Assembly (NCBI GenBank): GCA_024138015.1
Contig: JAMXBB010000002.1
Span: 13,988,118 to 14,052,117 of the forward strand
Direction: 5' to 3'
Source: Lumnitzera littorea
Lineage: Eukaryota > Streptophyta > Magnoliopsida > Myrtales > Combretaceae
Length of the DNA: 64,000 bases
A program made the translations under genes and the position numbers. The first letter of the stretch is position 1; the number at the start of each line of letters is the position of its first letter. The notes under the pieces are model-generated. The model made no database searches. It saw only the letters and a program-made list of their open reading frames with translations, and was not told the DNA's origin. Below, piece after piece: positions 13,361-23,800 of this stretch.

Positions 13361-13766
13361 TTCATACACTTATTATTACTTTTGACCTCCAATCATTATG
13401 ATTTTTCAGGGGTTTCTCAAAAGAAGAATTTCATTTGTTTGTTTGCTAAAAATTATAGGACTCTTAAAAATTTCTAAGAAAAAGGTATACACAAAAGTAA
13501 ATTTAAAAATAACTATGACTAACTCTCAACTAGTGATGTTGCTCCAATCTCAAGTTTTAAAATCTTAAGCTAAATAACTCGTAACATTACCTTCCAAAAA
13601 TTTGACTAATCAATTCTAATAAAGTATCATAAGGTCAATAATAATCAAGATGACATAGTTGACTTGGCTCAATACCAGTTAATCACCTATTGCAAGTTAA
13701 CTTAAAAATTAATTGGGTCAAATATGAATAATTGGTTTCCTAAACAGTAACAAATTCATATATATC

Positions 13767-13805
13767 CCTTCCCCACACTTAAAAACATACATTGTCCTCA
13801 ATGTA
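13767..13805 (-). other. Internal polypurine tract with adjacent AGGA-loop hairpin
   Basis: On the minus strand a perfect 7-bp stem TACATTG/CAATGTA closes an AGGA loop (13788-13805). Seven bases later comes AAGTGTGGGGAAGG (13767-13780). The arrangement repeats the one next to the 3' LTR at 12658-12698. Confidence 0.6.
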
Positions 13806-13989
13806 CCACAAAAAATCATAACAGCAAGAAAAAACAGCAGAGGGAAAAAGGAAACATATGTAATGAAAAGAAACTAATACTTCCCTGCCAGTCGAAAACA
13901 AGGTGACGAAGTTCAAAACGAGGAAGCCATCGTCATTACATGTCTGATTGCACATGCCTTGGCCAACTAAAAACAACGAAAACAAAATG

Positions 13990-14160
13990 AATTAAGAAAA
14001 GGGATCGGAATCCGTCGCTCCATCATCTTCATCAAATGGTGCCTCTGCTATGGTTGCATCATCATCGTCATCACCATCCTCATCATCCTCATCCTCACCA
14101 CCCTCAAAGCAATGATGCATGTAAGATCAAGAAACTCAAAGCAATGATGCATGGCGATGA
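13990..14160. repeat. Trinucleotide-rich stretch plus a short direct repeat
   Basis: An imperfect CAT/CTC trinucleotide run at about 14010-14105 is followed by two copies of CTCAAAGCAATGATGCATG, near 14103 and 14137. This is low-complexity sequence in the non-coding part of the inner element. The trinucleotide run could encode an acidic tract on the minus strand, but no supported frame uses it. Confidence 0.5.
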
Positions 14161-14433
14161 TGAACAATCAAAAGAAAATTTGTAGGCTAAATGGAAAAAC
14201 CAATACGCACAAAAAGGAGAAATGCAAATAACCAAACTGCTTAAGCATGAGGAAGAGAGAGGAAACTCAATGAGGAAAACTTACTTGGATCAAAATGCGG
14301 AATGCAAGAATTGTGGAGAAAAGACGGAGAATAAGAGAGAATATGAGAGAGATATGTTTAATTGTGAGTGTGTGAGAGGATGTGTGTAATTTAAATAAAC
14401 CAGTTGTGTGCGAAATCGTGGGGTTTTGGGTCG

Positions 14434-14745
14434 ACACGGGCTGGGACACGACCGTGTCTCACGCCCGTGTAACTTGTGCTTCCTGTGTATGAATACTGAA
14501 CGGACACGGGCTGGGACACGACCATGTCCCTTGCCCGTGTAACTTTCTGTTCCCGAGTATATAAGTTGGGTGGACACGGGTTGGGACACGACTGTGTCCC
14601 CTGCCCGTGTAATATTCTATTCTACTGTGATGTTTGGATGCACACGGGCTAGGACACAACCGTGTCCCATGCCCGTGTAACATTCTGTTCATGGTTGAAG
14701 ATTTCTGGGCGCACACGGGCTGGGGACATGATCGTGTCCTTTGCC
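14434..14745. repeat. Tandem array of five near-palindromic modules, about 70-bp period
   Basis: Five units start near 14434, 14503, 14573, 14642 and 14713. Each has a core of about 38 bp running ACACGGGC-TGGG-ACACG-ACCGTGT-CCC-GCCCGTGT, which is nearly its own reverse complement, followed by a variable spacer of about 30 bp. Cores are more alike than spacers. The array lies downstream of the coding frame in the element's orientation. A sixth, diverged core sits in each LTR (about 12383 and 18963). Chance frames through the array are not genes. Confidence 0.85.
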
Positions 14746-15112
14746 CGTGTAATAAATTTTTTTTTTTTTACTTAAATTCATGGATTTAAAAATACAAGAA
14801 ACTTAAAATAAATAAATCAATAAAGAATAAATAAATAAAAATAGTTAAACTAGAAAAATAAGACAAATAAAACTAAAGAGAGAAAAAAAATGAAACTAAA
14901 AAGGGAAAAGCCTATGACTAAAATTGAAACAAATAAAAGAAACAAAGCAAAACTAGATCAAAGAGAAAAATAAATAAATAAATAAATGAAAAAAAAATAA
15001 ATAAATAAATTGAAATAAACTAAAATATGAGCAAGGTTAGACATGGGTTGCCTCCCAAGAAGCGCTTTAGTTAACGTCGATAGCTCGACGGGATACGTCT
15101 TCTCATGATTCT

Positions 15113-16720
15113 TCATTCAGTTGGAGATAGGACTCCTCCTGTATCTCGCTTTCGAACCCTCCATACGAGCGTAAATTTACCTTTAGGCCATCGACCTTGC
15201 CAATTCCATTTCATTGGTGCATAACTTCCATAGTTTCTCTCCTTATCATGCCACTTATCAAATTCATGTAGCTGAAACTTCCTCATCTTGTCCGCTTTTA
15301 CCTTAGATGCGGTTGTCATTGGAAGTTTTGAACTTTTCACCACAAAGGCATATTCCAAATGATTTCTTGATAATTTTGGTTCCAAAGATGGTAGCTTCTC
15401 TTTGAAAGATTTTAACGTAGGATCCTTTGACTTATGGAGTTGATCAATCCCCTTCTTGTCTACAATAGATTCATGAACTTTTATTTGGGATACCATTTCT
15501 GCACAATTGGGGTTGGTCACCAAATTTTCATCTCCCTTTTGCAAGCAATAACATGAGGAATCCTTGGCAAGTGTTTCCTACACACATGTAGATATAACGA
15601 CATTAGTGGCATTAACATTGTGACCTATGTCCTCTGGATCAAGAAATTTGTTTGTTGCCTTTGGAGTTTTAAAAAATAATTTATCATCCCTGACCCGTAA
15701 TATCAACTTATGCTCACTAACATAAAAAACAGCCCTAGCAGTGGCTAGGAAGGGTCGACCTAAAATGATTGGCACCTCAATATCTTCATCTATATCAAGT
15801 ACAACAAAATCCACGGGAAAGATGAATTTGTTTACTTGCACTAAAACATCCTCTATGATGCCTCTAGGGTATGTGATAGACCTGTCAGCTAATTGAAGAC
15901 TCATGCACGTTGGTTTAGGTTCTCCTAACCCTAGCTTTTTGAACAATTTATACGGCATCAAATTTATACTGGCTCCTAAGTTTGCTAAAGCATTATCTAC
16001 TAACAAATTGCCAAGCATACAAGGAATAGTGAAACTCCCTGGATCGTTTAATTTTTGTGGCAGCTTTTTCTGGAGAAGTGCCAAGCATTCCTCGTTCAAT
16101 GTGACAGTTGTAAGCTCCTCCAACTTCCTCTTGTTCGATAGAAGATCCTTTAGAAATTTCGCATACTTTGGCATCTGCAAGATAACATCAACAAGAGGTA
16201 AGTTAATGTGCAATTGTTTGAAAATATCAAGCAATTTACCAAATTCCTTATTCGGATCAGTGTAACTTTGCTTAAGGCGCTGCGGGTAAGGGATGAGAGG
16301 CTTGTACTCCTTCACTTTCGGTGGTTCCATACTTTCGTTTGATTTTAGTGGCTCTTCATCTTCCTTACGGTTGACTTCCACTTCTTTCTCAACTACTTCC
16401 TCACCATCCTTCTTCTCCACTTACAATTTTCTATCACTTCTCAAGGTCACAACATTAACATGTTCCCTGGGATTAACCTCGGTATTCCCTAGGAGTGTTC
16501 CCTGTGGTCTTTCAGAGATTAGCTTCGCAAGTTGACCAATTTGGTTCTCAAGATTGCGATTAGAAGCCTCTTGATTCCTCAGCGAGGATTCAATATTGGA
16601 TAAGCGAACCTCATTGCCTTGAATATATTTTGTAAGAAGTTCTTCCACACTAGGCTTCTTTTCTTGAGGGACAGGAGGTAGGAATGGTCTTTGAAATCCA
16701 GGTGGACCAGAGTTGGTCTT
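15113..16720 (-). pseudogene. Gag C-terminal linker and aspartic protease region of the inner element
   Basis: This continues the gag frame with no frameshift but is cut by stops at 16421-16423 (TAA) and 15578-15580 (TAG). Both are one C-to-T step from a Gln codon. It contains a coiled-coil-like stretch (about 16440-16640), an acidic Glu/Lys linker (about 16300-16420), and a retropepsin-like domain (about 15700-16060) with 'LADRSITYPRGIIEDV' and 'IPIILGRPFLAT'-type blocks. At the active site, related elements read DLGAS, but here it reads NLGAS, a change that should abolish catalysis. A conserved-looking tail runs to 15113. Reverse transcriptase does not follow. The domain assignment is by motif; the loss of activity is inferred. 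Confidence 0.8.
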
Positions 16721-17863
16721 CTACTGGCCTTGGTTTTGGTTTCCCCATGAGAAATTGGGGTGATTCCTCCATCCGGGATTATAAGTGTTGCTGTAGGGGT
16801 TATTTTGTTGCATAGGTGGATTTCCTAGATAATCCGCCTGTTCCAGTTGTTCTTGTGTTCCATACCCTTGCATACCAAAATCACTTACATCCGATTGCAC
16901 TTGTTGAAGGCCGATTGAGAGTGCATCAATCTTTTTACTCAACAAGTCCACTTTAGCTGCCAGAGCAATGGTCAAGTCCACATCATAAATTCCCATGGCC
17001 TTTTGCTTGGCTCTAGTGCTTTCCCACTGATAGTTGTTCATCGCTATTCCTTCAATTAAATTTTGGGCTTGTTCAGGTGTCTTAGTGTTCAAAGTACCTC
17101 CTGCGGATGCATCAATCATCTGTCTAGTGGATAGATTGAGACCATTGTAGAAGGTCTGAATCTGCATCCATAGTGGGAGGCCATGATGTGGGCACCTCCT
17201 GAGCAAGTCCTTGAACCGCTCCCATGTGTCATAAAGCGTCTCCGCTTCCAATTGAGCAAAACACGAAATATCATTCCGAAGTTTAGCGGTCTTTGCAGGT
17301 GGGAAATATTTCTCCAAAAATTTCTCTACCAATTCATTCCAAGTTGTGATTGAATTTCTTGGTAGGGAGTTCAACCACTGTTTTGCTCTTCCCCTCAAGG
17401 AGAAAGGGAATAGTCGCAGTCGAATGGCATCATCCGTGGCTCCGTTGATTTTGAACGTATCACAAATCTCTAGAAAACTAGAGATGTGGGCATTAGGATC
17501 TTCGTCTTGGAGACCATCAAACTGAACATATTGTTGCACCATTTGTATGATGTTAGGTGCAATTTGGAAGTTATTAGCCGCGACGGTTGGCCTTGCAATA
17601 CTGGAGTCAGCTCCAACAAGTGTAGGCCTTGAATAATCGGACATGGTCCGATTTGCTTCATTCCCGTTGTTAGCCATGTATGGTGGATCTTCTTGCTTGA
17701 TGAATTGAGTGTTAGCCTCTTGACCTTCTTCCTTGATTTCAACGATTGACTCGTCGTCTATGGTTGCCACAATTTGTCTTGGTCGCGATCTCAAATTTTG
17801 AAGGGTAGTTCTCTCAATTTCAAGATTGAGTTCTACCAAATCTTCCGGATTACTGCGGGTCAT
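16721..17863 (-). CDS. Gag (capsid) protein of the inner element, first open segment
   Basis: This 380-codon segment starts at ATG 17863, about 130 bases inside the primer site. Residues of about 125-300 form a retrotransposon gag domain, with 'LRLFPFSL.GRAKQWLNSLP' near residue 150, then 'W.ELVEKFLEKYFPP' and 'LLRRCPHHGL'. The C-terminal part is Asn/Gln-rich and ends 'NQNQGQ'. I see no CCHC zinc knuckle. Gag normally packages the element's RNA into virus-like particles in the cytoplasm. The segment stops at 16721-16723 (TAG, probably a former CAG), and the same frame continues downstream through two more stops. It is a plant retroelement gene, not a host gene, and the N-terminal part may still be made. 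Confidence 0.85.
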   Translation of the reverse strand: MTRSNPEDLVELNLEIERTTLQNLRSRPRQIVATIDDESIVEIKEEGQEANTQFIKQEDPPYMANNGNEANRTMSDYSRPTLVGADSSIARPTVAANNFQIAPNIIQMVQQYVQFDGLQDEDPNAHISSFLEICDTFKINGATDDAIRLRLFPFSLRGRAKQWLNSLPRNSITTWNELVEKFLEKYFPPAKTAKLRNDISCFAQLEAETLYDTWERFKDLLRRCPHHGLPLWMQIQTFYNGLNLSTRQMIDASAGGTLNTKTPEQAQNLIEGIAMNNYQWESTRAKQKAMGIYDVDLTIALAAKVDLLSKKIDALSIGLQQVQSDVSDFGMQGYGTQEQLEQADYLGNPPMQQNNPYSNTYNPGWRNHPNFSWGNQNQGQ

Positions 17864-17991
17864 GCACTACAAAGAAAAGAAATATAAAATCAATTGCAGC
17901 TCTAGATAATAAAAATAAACAATGAAAACAAAAGAAAATAAAGAAAAAATGGTTAAAGTAATAAAGCAACTAGCGTTTTTAATATCAAAAA

Positions 17992-18009
17992 TCCCCGGCA
18001 ACGGCGCTA
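17992..18009 (-). other. Primer binding site, tRNA-Asp type
   Basis: The + strand reads TCCCCGGCAACGGCGCTA. This equals the 3' end of plant tRNA-Asp(GTC) including its CCA end, except for one base (CTA in place of CCA). It lies six bases from the LTR. tRNA-Asp priming is typical of Athila/Tat elements. Confidence 0.8.
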
Positions 18010-18015
18010 AAAACT

Positions 18016-19237
18016 TGATACGAGGCAAGCGCACCTATCAATTTTAATATAGTCGGATATGAGTCCGAGTCGATCCCTCAGAGATTTTGAGTACTAATAT
18101 TAACTTTAGCTTTATTATCTAACCGGAAAATTATGATGAGTTGAATGAATTAAAAATACTGAAATTAATAAACTAAACTAATTATGAGACTTAACTAAGC
18201 AATTTAGAAAGCAATAAACTACTAACGACTTCAAGTATGCAATGATGTATTTAGGAATTATTTCCCCTAGTGTTTAACATGTAACCTTTTTTAAATATAT
18301 TCAATTTAGTTTCTATGATTCTTGACCGGAGGGATTTACAATTAAAGCTAATATCTTTCTCAAGCATATTAACCCTAATTCTAAATTATTTACCGGAATC
18401 TCTTCACTTAGCAATATAACTTAGAATCGCATTAATGTATAATGAATTCCCACACAAACAATCAACTTTCCGGAAGAATCATGTATCTTATCTCTAAGTA
18501 TACATGTAATTCTCTTCAATTATGTTAAGATCTAATTACACATGCAATTTCTCAATCAACATGCATAATATCATATATTGACACTCTAGAATTATCAATC
18601 CATATCTAAACGACATAATTGAATCAAGAAAAGATAGAAACTTTCTTGAAATTATAATTCAATCCAAGGGTTACATGAAACCCTAGGTTCCATAATCCTA
18701 AATACTTGAATTCTAAGCTATCATAACGAATCTAAAAACGAGTTCCATCAAAGACATAAAATAAAACATGAAAACCCCTCTTGATTTGATGAACAATCTC
18801 TCTAATCTTGAAATCGATGTCGTTATCGCTTCTTGATGTTGTTTCTCCTTAAGTCTCTTCTCTTCTCTTGTGTCTCTCCGTTTCTGTAATGTCTCTCTGT
18901 TTCTGTTGAACCCTAAGATGTCCTTTTATATGTGTATTACACGGATTTTATTTTCGTCACCAGACACGGCCTGGGACATGACCGTGTCCCCAGGTCGTGT
19001 AACTTTCTGCACAAAGGCAAAATTTCTGCATAACTTCAAAATTTCATAACTTCTTCGTTTGAACTCGGAATTGAGTAAAACTTGATTCGTTTTCTTCGTT
19101 TTCGAGCCTAGAACGCGTTTAAACCATGAAATCAACATTTTACTCAATTAAGTATCAATTTCTTTAAAGAAAACAAAAAATGTAAGGGAAATGCTATAAA
19201 ATCACTATATAAAATATGTTTAAAATTAGAGTTATCA
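18016..19237 (-). repeat. 5' LTR of the inner element (1222 bp)
   Basis: In the element's orientation this is the upstream LTR, next to the primer site. It reads as identical to 11436-12657. The near-palindromic module is at about 18963-19000. Confidence 0.93.
18921..18932 (-). promoter_or_regulatory. Probable TATA box of the inner element
   Basis: On the minus strand this reads CATATAAAAGGA, a good plant TATA match inside the 5' LTR and upstream of gag. The same site is in the other LTR at 12341-12352. The role is inferred. Confidence 0.5.
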
Positions 19238-19242
19238 GCGCT
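19238..19242. repeat. Target-site duplication GCGCT, right copy
   Basis: GCGCT follows the final TATCA of the inner element and matches 11431-11435. Confidence 0.9.
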
Positions 19243-19741
19243 GTTTTTTCTAACAATCGTATTATCCTTTCTAACAGATGACATTCGCTGCACACAATTT
19301 CATGTTTTCCTTAAAAGTATTTCCCTTTTATTTAGCAAACAGGAATTCATTTTTGTAATTATCTATAACGTAGAACTTGCCCTAACAGGGTACTATAAAT
19401 AGTTACATAATGTAACAGCTGCAATAAGATATACAGAAGAATATACTGAACTTTTTACCTTCTCTTGAGCTAAGTGTTCTCTTGTTTACTCTTGAGCTAC
19501 TTTTATCTAGCCCATTCAAGTGTGGATTAGTGGCAAATGACCTTCGGCCACACTTGTGCGTCATATCAAATACGACTTGAGCTCTTGTAAGGCATTGGTG
19601 CGTCATATCCATTGTCGGTGTACGAGAACCCTTACTCTCTTTCAACTCTTATTTACTTTTCAGGCCATCTTACGGCTTAAACTCACCCCCTTTGGTTACA
19701 CGTGATATTAGGTTCATATGTTCATCTACAAGTTTGTATTA
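19243..19741 (+). repeat. Right LTR of the outer element, second part
   Basis: It continues the LTR text that broke off at 11435 (compare 5840-6344), including CTATAAATAG near 19393, and ends at TTTGTATTA. Both parts together are about 935 bp, close to the 941-bp left LTR. Confidence 0.88.
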
Positions 19742-19746
19742 GGATA
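19742..19746. repeat. Target-site duplication GGATA, right copy
   Basis: GGATA directly follows the right LTR end (TTTGTATTA, a decayed TCTGTATCA) and matches 5399-5403. Confidence 0.85.
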
Positions 19747-20585
19747 GGTCTAGACCAATCCATAGCTCGAAAATAAGGATAAAGATAGTGGGGGTTAAAG
19801 TAACTCACACATAACTCAAGGGATATTATGCACCACTAGGCTCACATGAATATAGTAACTCACTTGATATGACGCATAAGTAAGTTTTTAAGGTCACTCA
19901 CTTTTAACTTTGCAGAAAGGTTGGATAAGATTAGGTTTTGAACCTGGAAGATGATGCCGTATGCAATAAAAAATGAGGAAGATGATGAAAATTTATTAAT
20001 TGATGTAGCTATTACAATGTGAAGGTACATATACTTTCCTAATCTTACATACAAGAAATCACAAAGTCCAAAAAGGATTCCAATATAAAAATAGAAAATA
20101 ATACATCATAAAAATGTTCTATAGAGGTAAAAATGGTAAAATAACAAATGGAGTATGCGCTTACAATAATACATTGTTAAACAATATTTAGGATTATGTA
20201 TCAAATGACAGCTGGATGTTTATTTGACATAAGATAACAAATTTTGTATGAGGAGATGACATGTTAGAGGTCTTTAGACAATTCCGTTGATGTCGTAGCG
20301 AGCTCGAGAACAACTCGATTGAGCTAATGGTGTGATTGGTCAAGCTGTTCAAGTCTGCTTAGAGGTCTATCTTCTCTACCTAAGAGATCGTGAAGTATTG
20401 GTAGTATTTTGGGGTCAATAGACTTTAAAACCTTAGCCTTCTTCTCAATAAAATGCTACAAAAGAGCTTAGTGAACCAAAGCAGCAAGATCTTGGGCTCA
20501 AGAGGGCATTATTGATTCTTGAAGTTGAACCCTATCATTTGTCATTACCTTTTCATAAAAAATCAGTCGACATAATGACTAAAGT
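19747..20585. other. No gene seen; possible Copia tail
   Basis: This AT-rich text follows the outer element's target duplication. It should hold whatever followed the Copia RNase H relic before the insertion, but I could not recognise further domains. Confidence 0.4.
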
Positions 20586-20870
20586 TGTTGGAGAATCACA
20601 ATTACTTCTTTTTTCATCCAAGTTATGAATTCATAAGTCTCTAACTTAAGGGATTGTACAAATGTAATATAGGCTTAATTACCTACACATATTACTTGGC
20701 ACATGTAACTTAGCTTGCATGTGTATTCATTTATATATAAGCTTCACTTCATACAATAATAACTAACACATAACAGAATTACTTAGAACTACTCTTTATC
20801 TTCTCTCTTCCACTTACAATTAGTGAAGCAGTTAACTCTCAACCTTCTTTTTGAGCTCAATCATCGAGTA
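20586..20870 (+). repeat. Possible Copia-type LTR fragment
   Basis: The stretch begins TGTTGGAGAATCACA, a Copia-like LTR start. It contains TTTATATATAAGC (about 20730) as a TATA-like motif, followed by the AT-rich and TCTTCTCTCT-type text common downstream of Copia promoters. No target duplication or clear 3' end was found. It could be the 3' LTR of the relic at 4886-5398. Confidence 0.35.
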
Positions 20871-23800
20871 AGTTTTTTTGCATTTGTTTGATCTAATACA
20901 TCCATAGCTATAACAATCGTTGGCTACATAGTTGCAGATAACTCGTTATGATTTATATATGTCAATCTTAAATAATATGTATGCATTCTATTTTCCAGCT
21001 CACTCCATTCAAAGACATTTTGAGATAGAATTATCATGATCAACCATGTATACTAAAGAAGAGATTTGTCATAATCATTTCTTCATTAATTCCTTTATGC
21101 GAACTTAATTTTAAAGGTGAGGGTAAACTTAAAAGAAAGTACCGGTAAGACCTTTTAAGAAAAGGAGAAGAAAAAAGATGATGTAATGAGTTGAACATAA
21201 ATATAGAGATTTCAACAACTGGTTAATTCGGTAACAAAATCCTAACTCAATTTCTAAATTTGGCAGGTCCTTCCATTGAAGCCATGTTTAGATTAACATA
21301 ATTGATTTTCTTGACATCATGAAAGAACTAAAAAATTTTTAGTCAAGAGCAGTCGAACTGAACCATTGGTTAAGTTGCTCTTATATTTTGCTTATATTAG
21401 TAAGCTTAACAATCTTAAAGCTGTAATTAACTTCAAAAAGCATAAGTTTCCTAACTCATCTAGTTAAAGTTATTAAAGTGAACAATAAGGGTTTTGACAA
21501 GGATACAATACATTTCAGATAAGAGAAAGAGTGTTCCATACATTCTACTCCTCATGTACACCAAATGACAATTCTATGGATCAGAAGCTAAAATCTAAGT
21601 ACCTCCACTTCTTTAATGGAATCTAAGATAAAGATAAGCCTTGAATGTTGCCAATTTTAGGAAACTTTTACGTGAATAGCCTATTGTCTCTTCCAAACTG
21701 TAACTTTTCCCGTTCTTCCCTGAGTAAGCTGAGAGATGGTCTAATTATTTACTAATTAGATATAAAGGAGTTCCTTCCATTGCTATGTATCATAACTTTA
21801 TAAACAAGATATCCAATTAATGGTAAATCAAATCTCGAAAAGCAACCTAAATAAGATGACCTCACGTTTGTTCTATATAAGAATGGTATCCGAAGATGTA
21901 GACTTATGTTTGACTTACTTTACAAAATCAACTTTACGTTCTAGATAACCTAGCTTTATGAATAATGATGTAGAAATTAGCTTCTTTACAATCAGGACAC
22001 TAAATGTTATGGTAGTCTACTTTTAACTTAGCTATGGGCCATCGGTTACATCCCTTTTGTCTCTCCTTCCCTCCCTTTTGATTCTACATATTTTTAGACG
22101 TGCTATTAGAATTTGTCTCATCCTTTCATTGTAAGATTTGTAGCTCAGCTACAACCTTATGTCTTACGATGGGTAAATCTTTGCTTATGAATCATAAGAT
22201 GCTTTGCCTTTCTATTGGATATGGGGAGGAGGAAAGGAATGGAATAAGGTAGATGGCGCTTGAAGAAGGGGTATATTCAAGAATTATATGTGCTAAAAGG
22301 ATAGGAATAAGCACCTTTGGACTTAAGAGACATAATGGAAGAAGGAAAAGTTAACTTTTGAAAAACCCCATGTCTACTAGCCCTTAAACATTGAGAAGGC
22401 CAACCACCATATGTAGGGTAATTGATTATCCTCTTGCACGGTCAAGTGGCCTTTCCCTAAAGTTAATCGCCTAACCCCCTATTGCCCCCTGTTTACCTAT
22501 TAGGTTGACTAGGTGACCTTTGTGAGATCTATTATGAACTTAACAAGCTTAAATCAAGTAAATAAAAGGAGGATTGAAGGCTTAGTCTTAAGATTTTAAC
22601 TCTTATTATAGTTATATGGGTATCAATTATGAATCCAATAATTGTCAAGGCATTAAGTTGATACTTGGTATGTGACTACTGTAGTGGAACATATACGTTT
22701 GTAGGTTTTATGAAATTGATAAATAGCTTTCCAATCCGATGAACGCTTGTAACTGCTTATGTGTGACCGTATTGAGATTTGCAAATGCATAATCATAAAT
22801 TAGGTTCTTTTGACTTTAGAAGGGATCAATTTTTTTTTTTTTGACAATATGATCAGTTTGGCACTTAAGCTACTGGATATGGATTAATAGGTTGTTGATA
22901 CGAGGAAATTGCATCGATATAGGTTAGTTTAGCAAATATGAAGTTACAATGGGGTAAATCGATGGAATGGAACATTGATTCAAATATTTTAGATGGATTA
23001 TGCTCTTGATCATGTGATGCAGGTGGTAACTCAATATAAAATCATTCCTTTTGGTGTTAAGGTTGCACTTAACTTGTTCTTAACACTTGGTGATATTTCA
23101 ACAATCAAAATCATAATTTTTTTTTTGTAAAATAATTACATGCTAACTTGAGTTAGAGTTAAGCTAATATTTGGAATGTCTAGATTATGTTGATTGTTAT
23201 GCTATAACAAATAGCTTAACAAACCTTGTTTCTTGCATTTGGTAGTTGTAGGTGTGTTTATAGCTTCACAAATTTTGTATGTATGATGTAATTGTTGCAT
23301 ATTGAGTTCCATAACTCACCCTCTTGAAAAATAAATATTTTAGGTGATGATAACTATGTTGACTCATATTGTGAGTTTGGATTTTACTTATATTAAGGAG
23401 ATGGGGCATACATTAATTAATTTAACCTTGCTGACGAGTAGACCAATCATTAGAATGATAGACTTTAGTAGTTCGACTCTTGTAAATAAAATGTTTCGTT
23501 TACAAATTGTAGATGTAGGAGTTCGATTAGAGTGATCACGTGCGTATTGCGTGAGTAGTGCGCCATACGTGGCTTCAAAGAAATAAAGCGAAACTGTTAC
23601 TTGAAGGGATGATTAGGTGAGAATAAGGTAGGGAAGAAGAACAGGTAACCTTAGTGTCTTAAATGCACAAGTAACAGATAAGGTAGTCTTAGGGGACCTT
23701 AGGCGTTCATCTTGTAACTTGAGTGAATGAGATCAATTTCTTTGCCTGAATTGCTTATTTGATCTTAGGGAGCAAAAATTTTGCAGAGCAATCTTGTTTC

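Larger units (their letters stand above)
11436..19237 (-). mobile_element. Young non-autonomous Athila-like LTR retrotransposon (gag-protease only)
   Basis: This 7802-bp element lies on the minus strand. It has two 1222-bp LTRs that I read as identical, TGATA...TATCA ends and a perfect 5-bp target duplication GCGCT. The primer site next to the 18016 LTR matches the 3' end of plant tRNA-Asp, as in Athila/Tat elements. The only coding frame, 17863 down to 15113, is gag followed by a retropepsin-like protease. No reverse transcriptase, RNase H or integrase motif is found in the remaining 2.4 kb, which carries tandem repeats and hairpins instead. Identical LTRs point to very recent insertion, so enzymes from another element probably moved it. 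The lineage is inferred from the primer site and protease style. Confidence 0.9.
5404..19741 (+). mobile_element. Degenerate Ty3/gypsy LTR retrotransposon carrying a nested insertion
   Basis: The element has two LTRs (5404-6344, and 11000-11435 joined to 19243-19741), TG...CA-type ends and a 5-bp target duplication GGATA at 5399-5403 and 19742-19746. A primer site lies at 6348-6359 and a purine-rich tract lies just before 11000. Without the nested 7.8-kb insert it would be about 6.5 kb. The gag-pol region (6345-10999) is in the + orientation and is inactivated by many stops. The two LTRs differ at very roughly one site in ten by eye, so it is clearly older than the insert within it. It landed in a Copia relic. 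The lineage within Ty3/gypsy is uncertain; the protease and C-terminal text look chromovirus-like. Confidence 0.9.

Noticed and set aside
14267..14716. Overlapping minus-strand frames of 60-99 codons rich in Pro, Ser and Arg
   Set aside because: They are readings through the near-palindromic tandem array; the repeated peptide text simply mirrors the DNA repeat.
14434..14745. Regular palindromic repeats with spacers, resembling a CRISPR array
   Set aside because: Units diverge, spacers are related to each other, the setting is a plant retrotransposon, and no cas gene is present.
17990..18010. A tRNA-Asp-like sequence
   Set aside because: Only the 3' end of the tRNA is present and it sits beside an LTR on the correct strand, so it is a primer binding site and not a tRNA gene.
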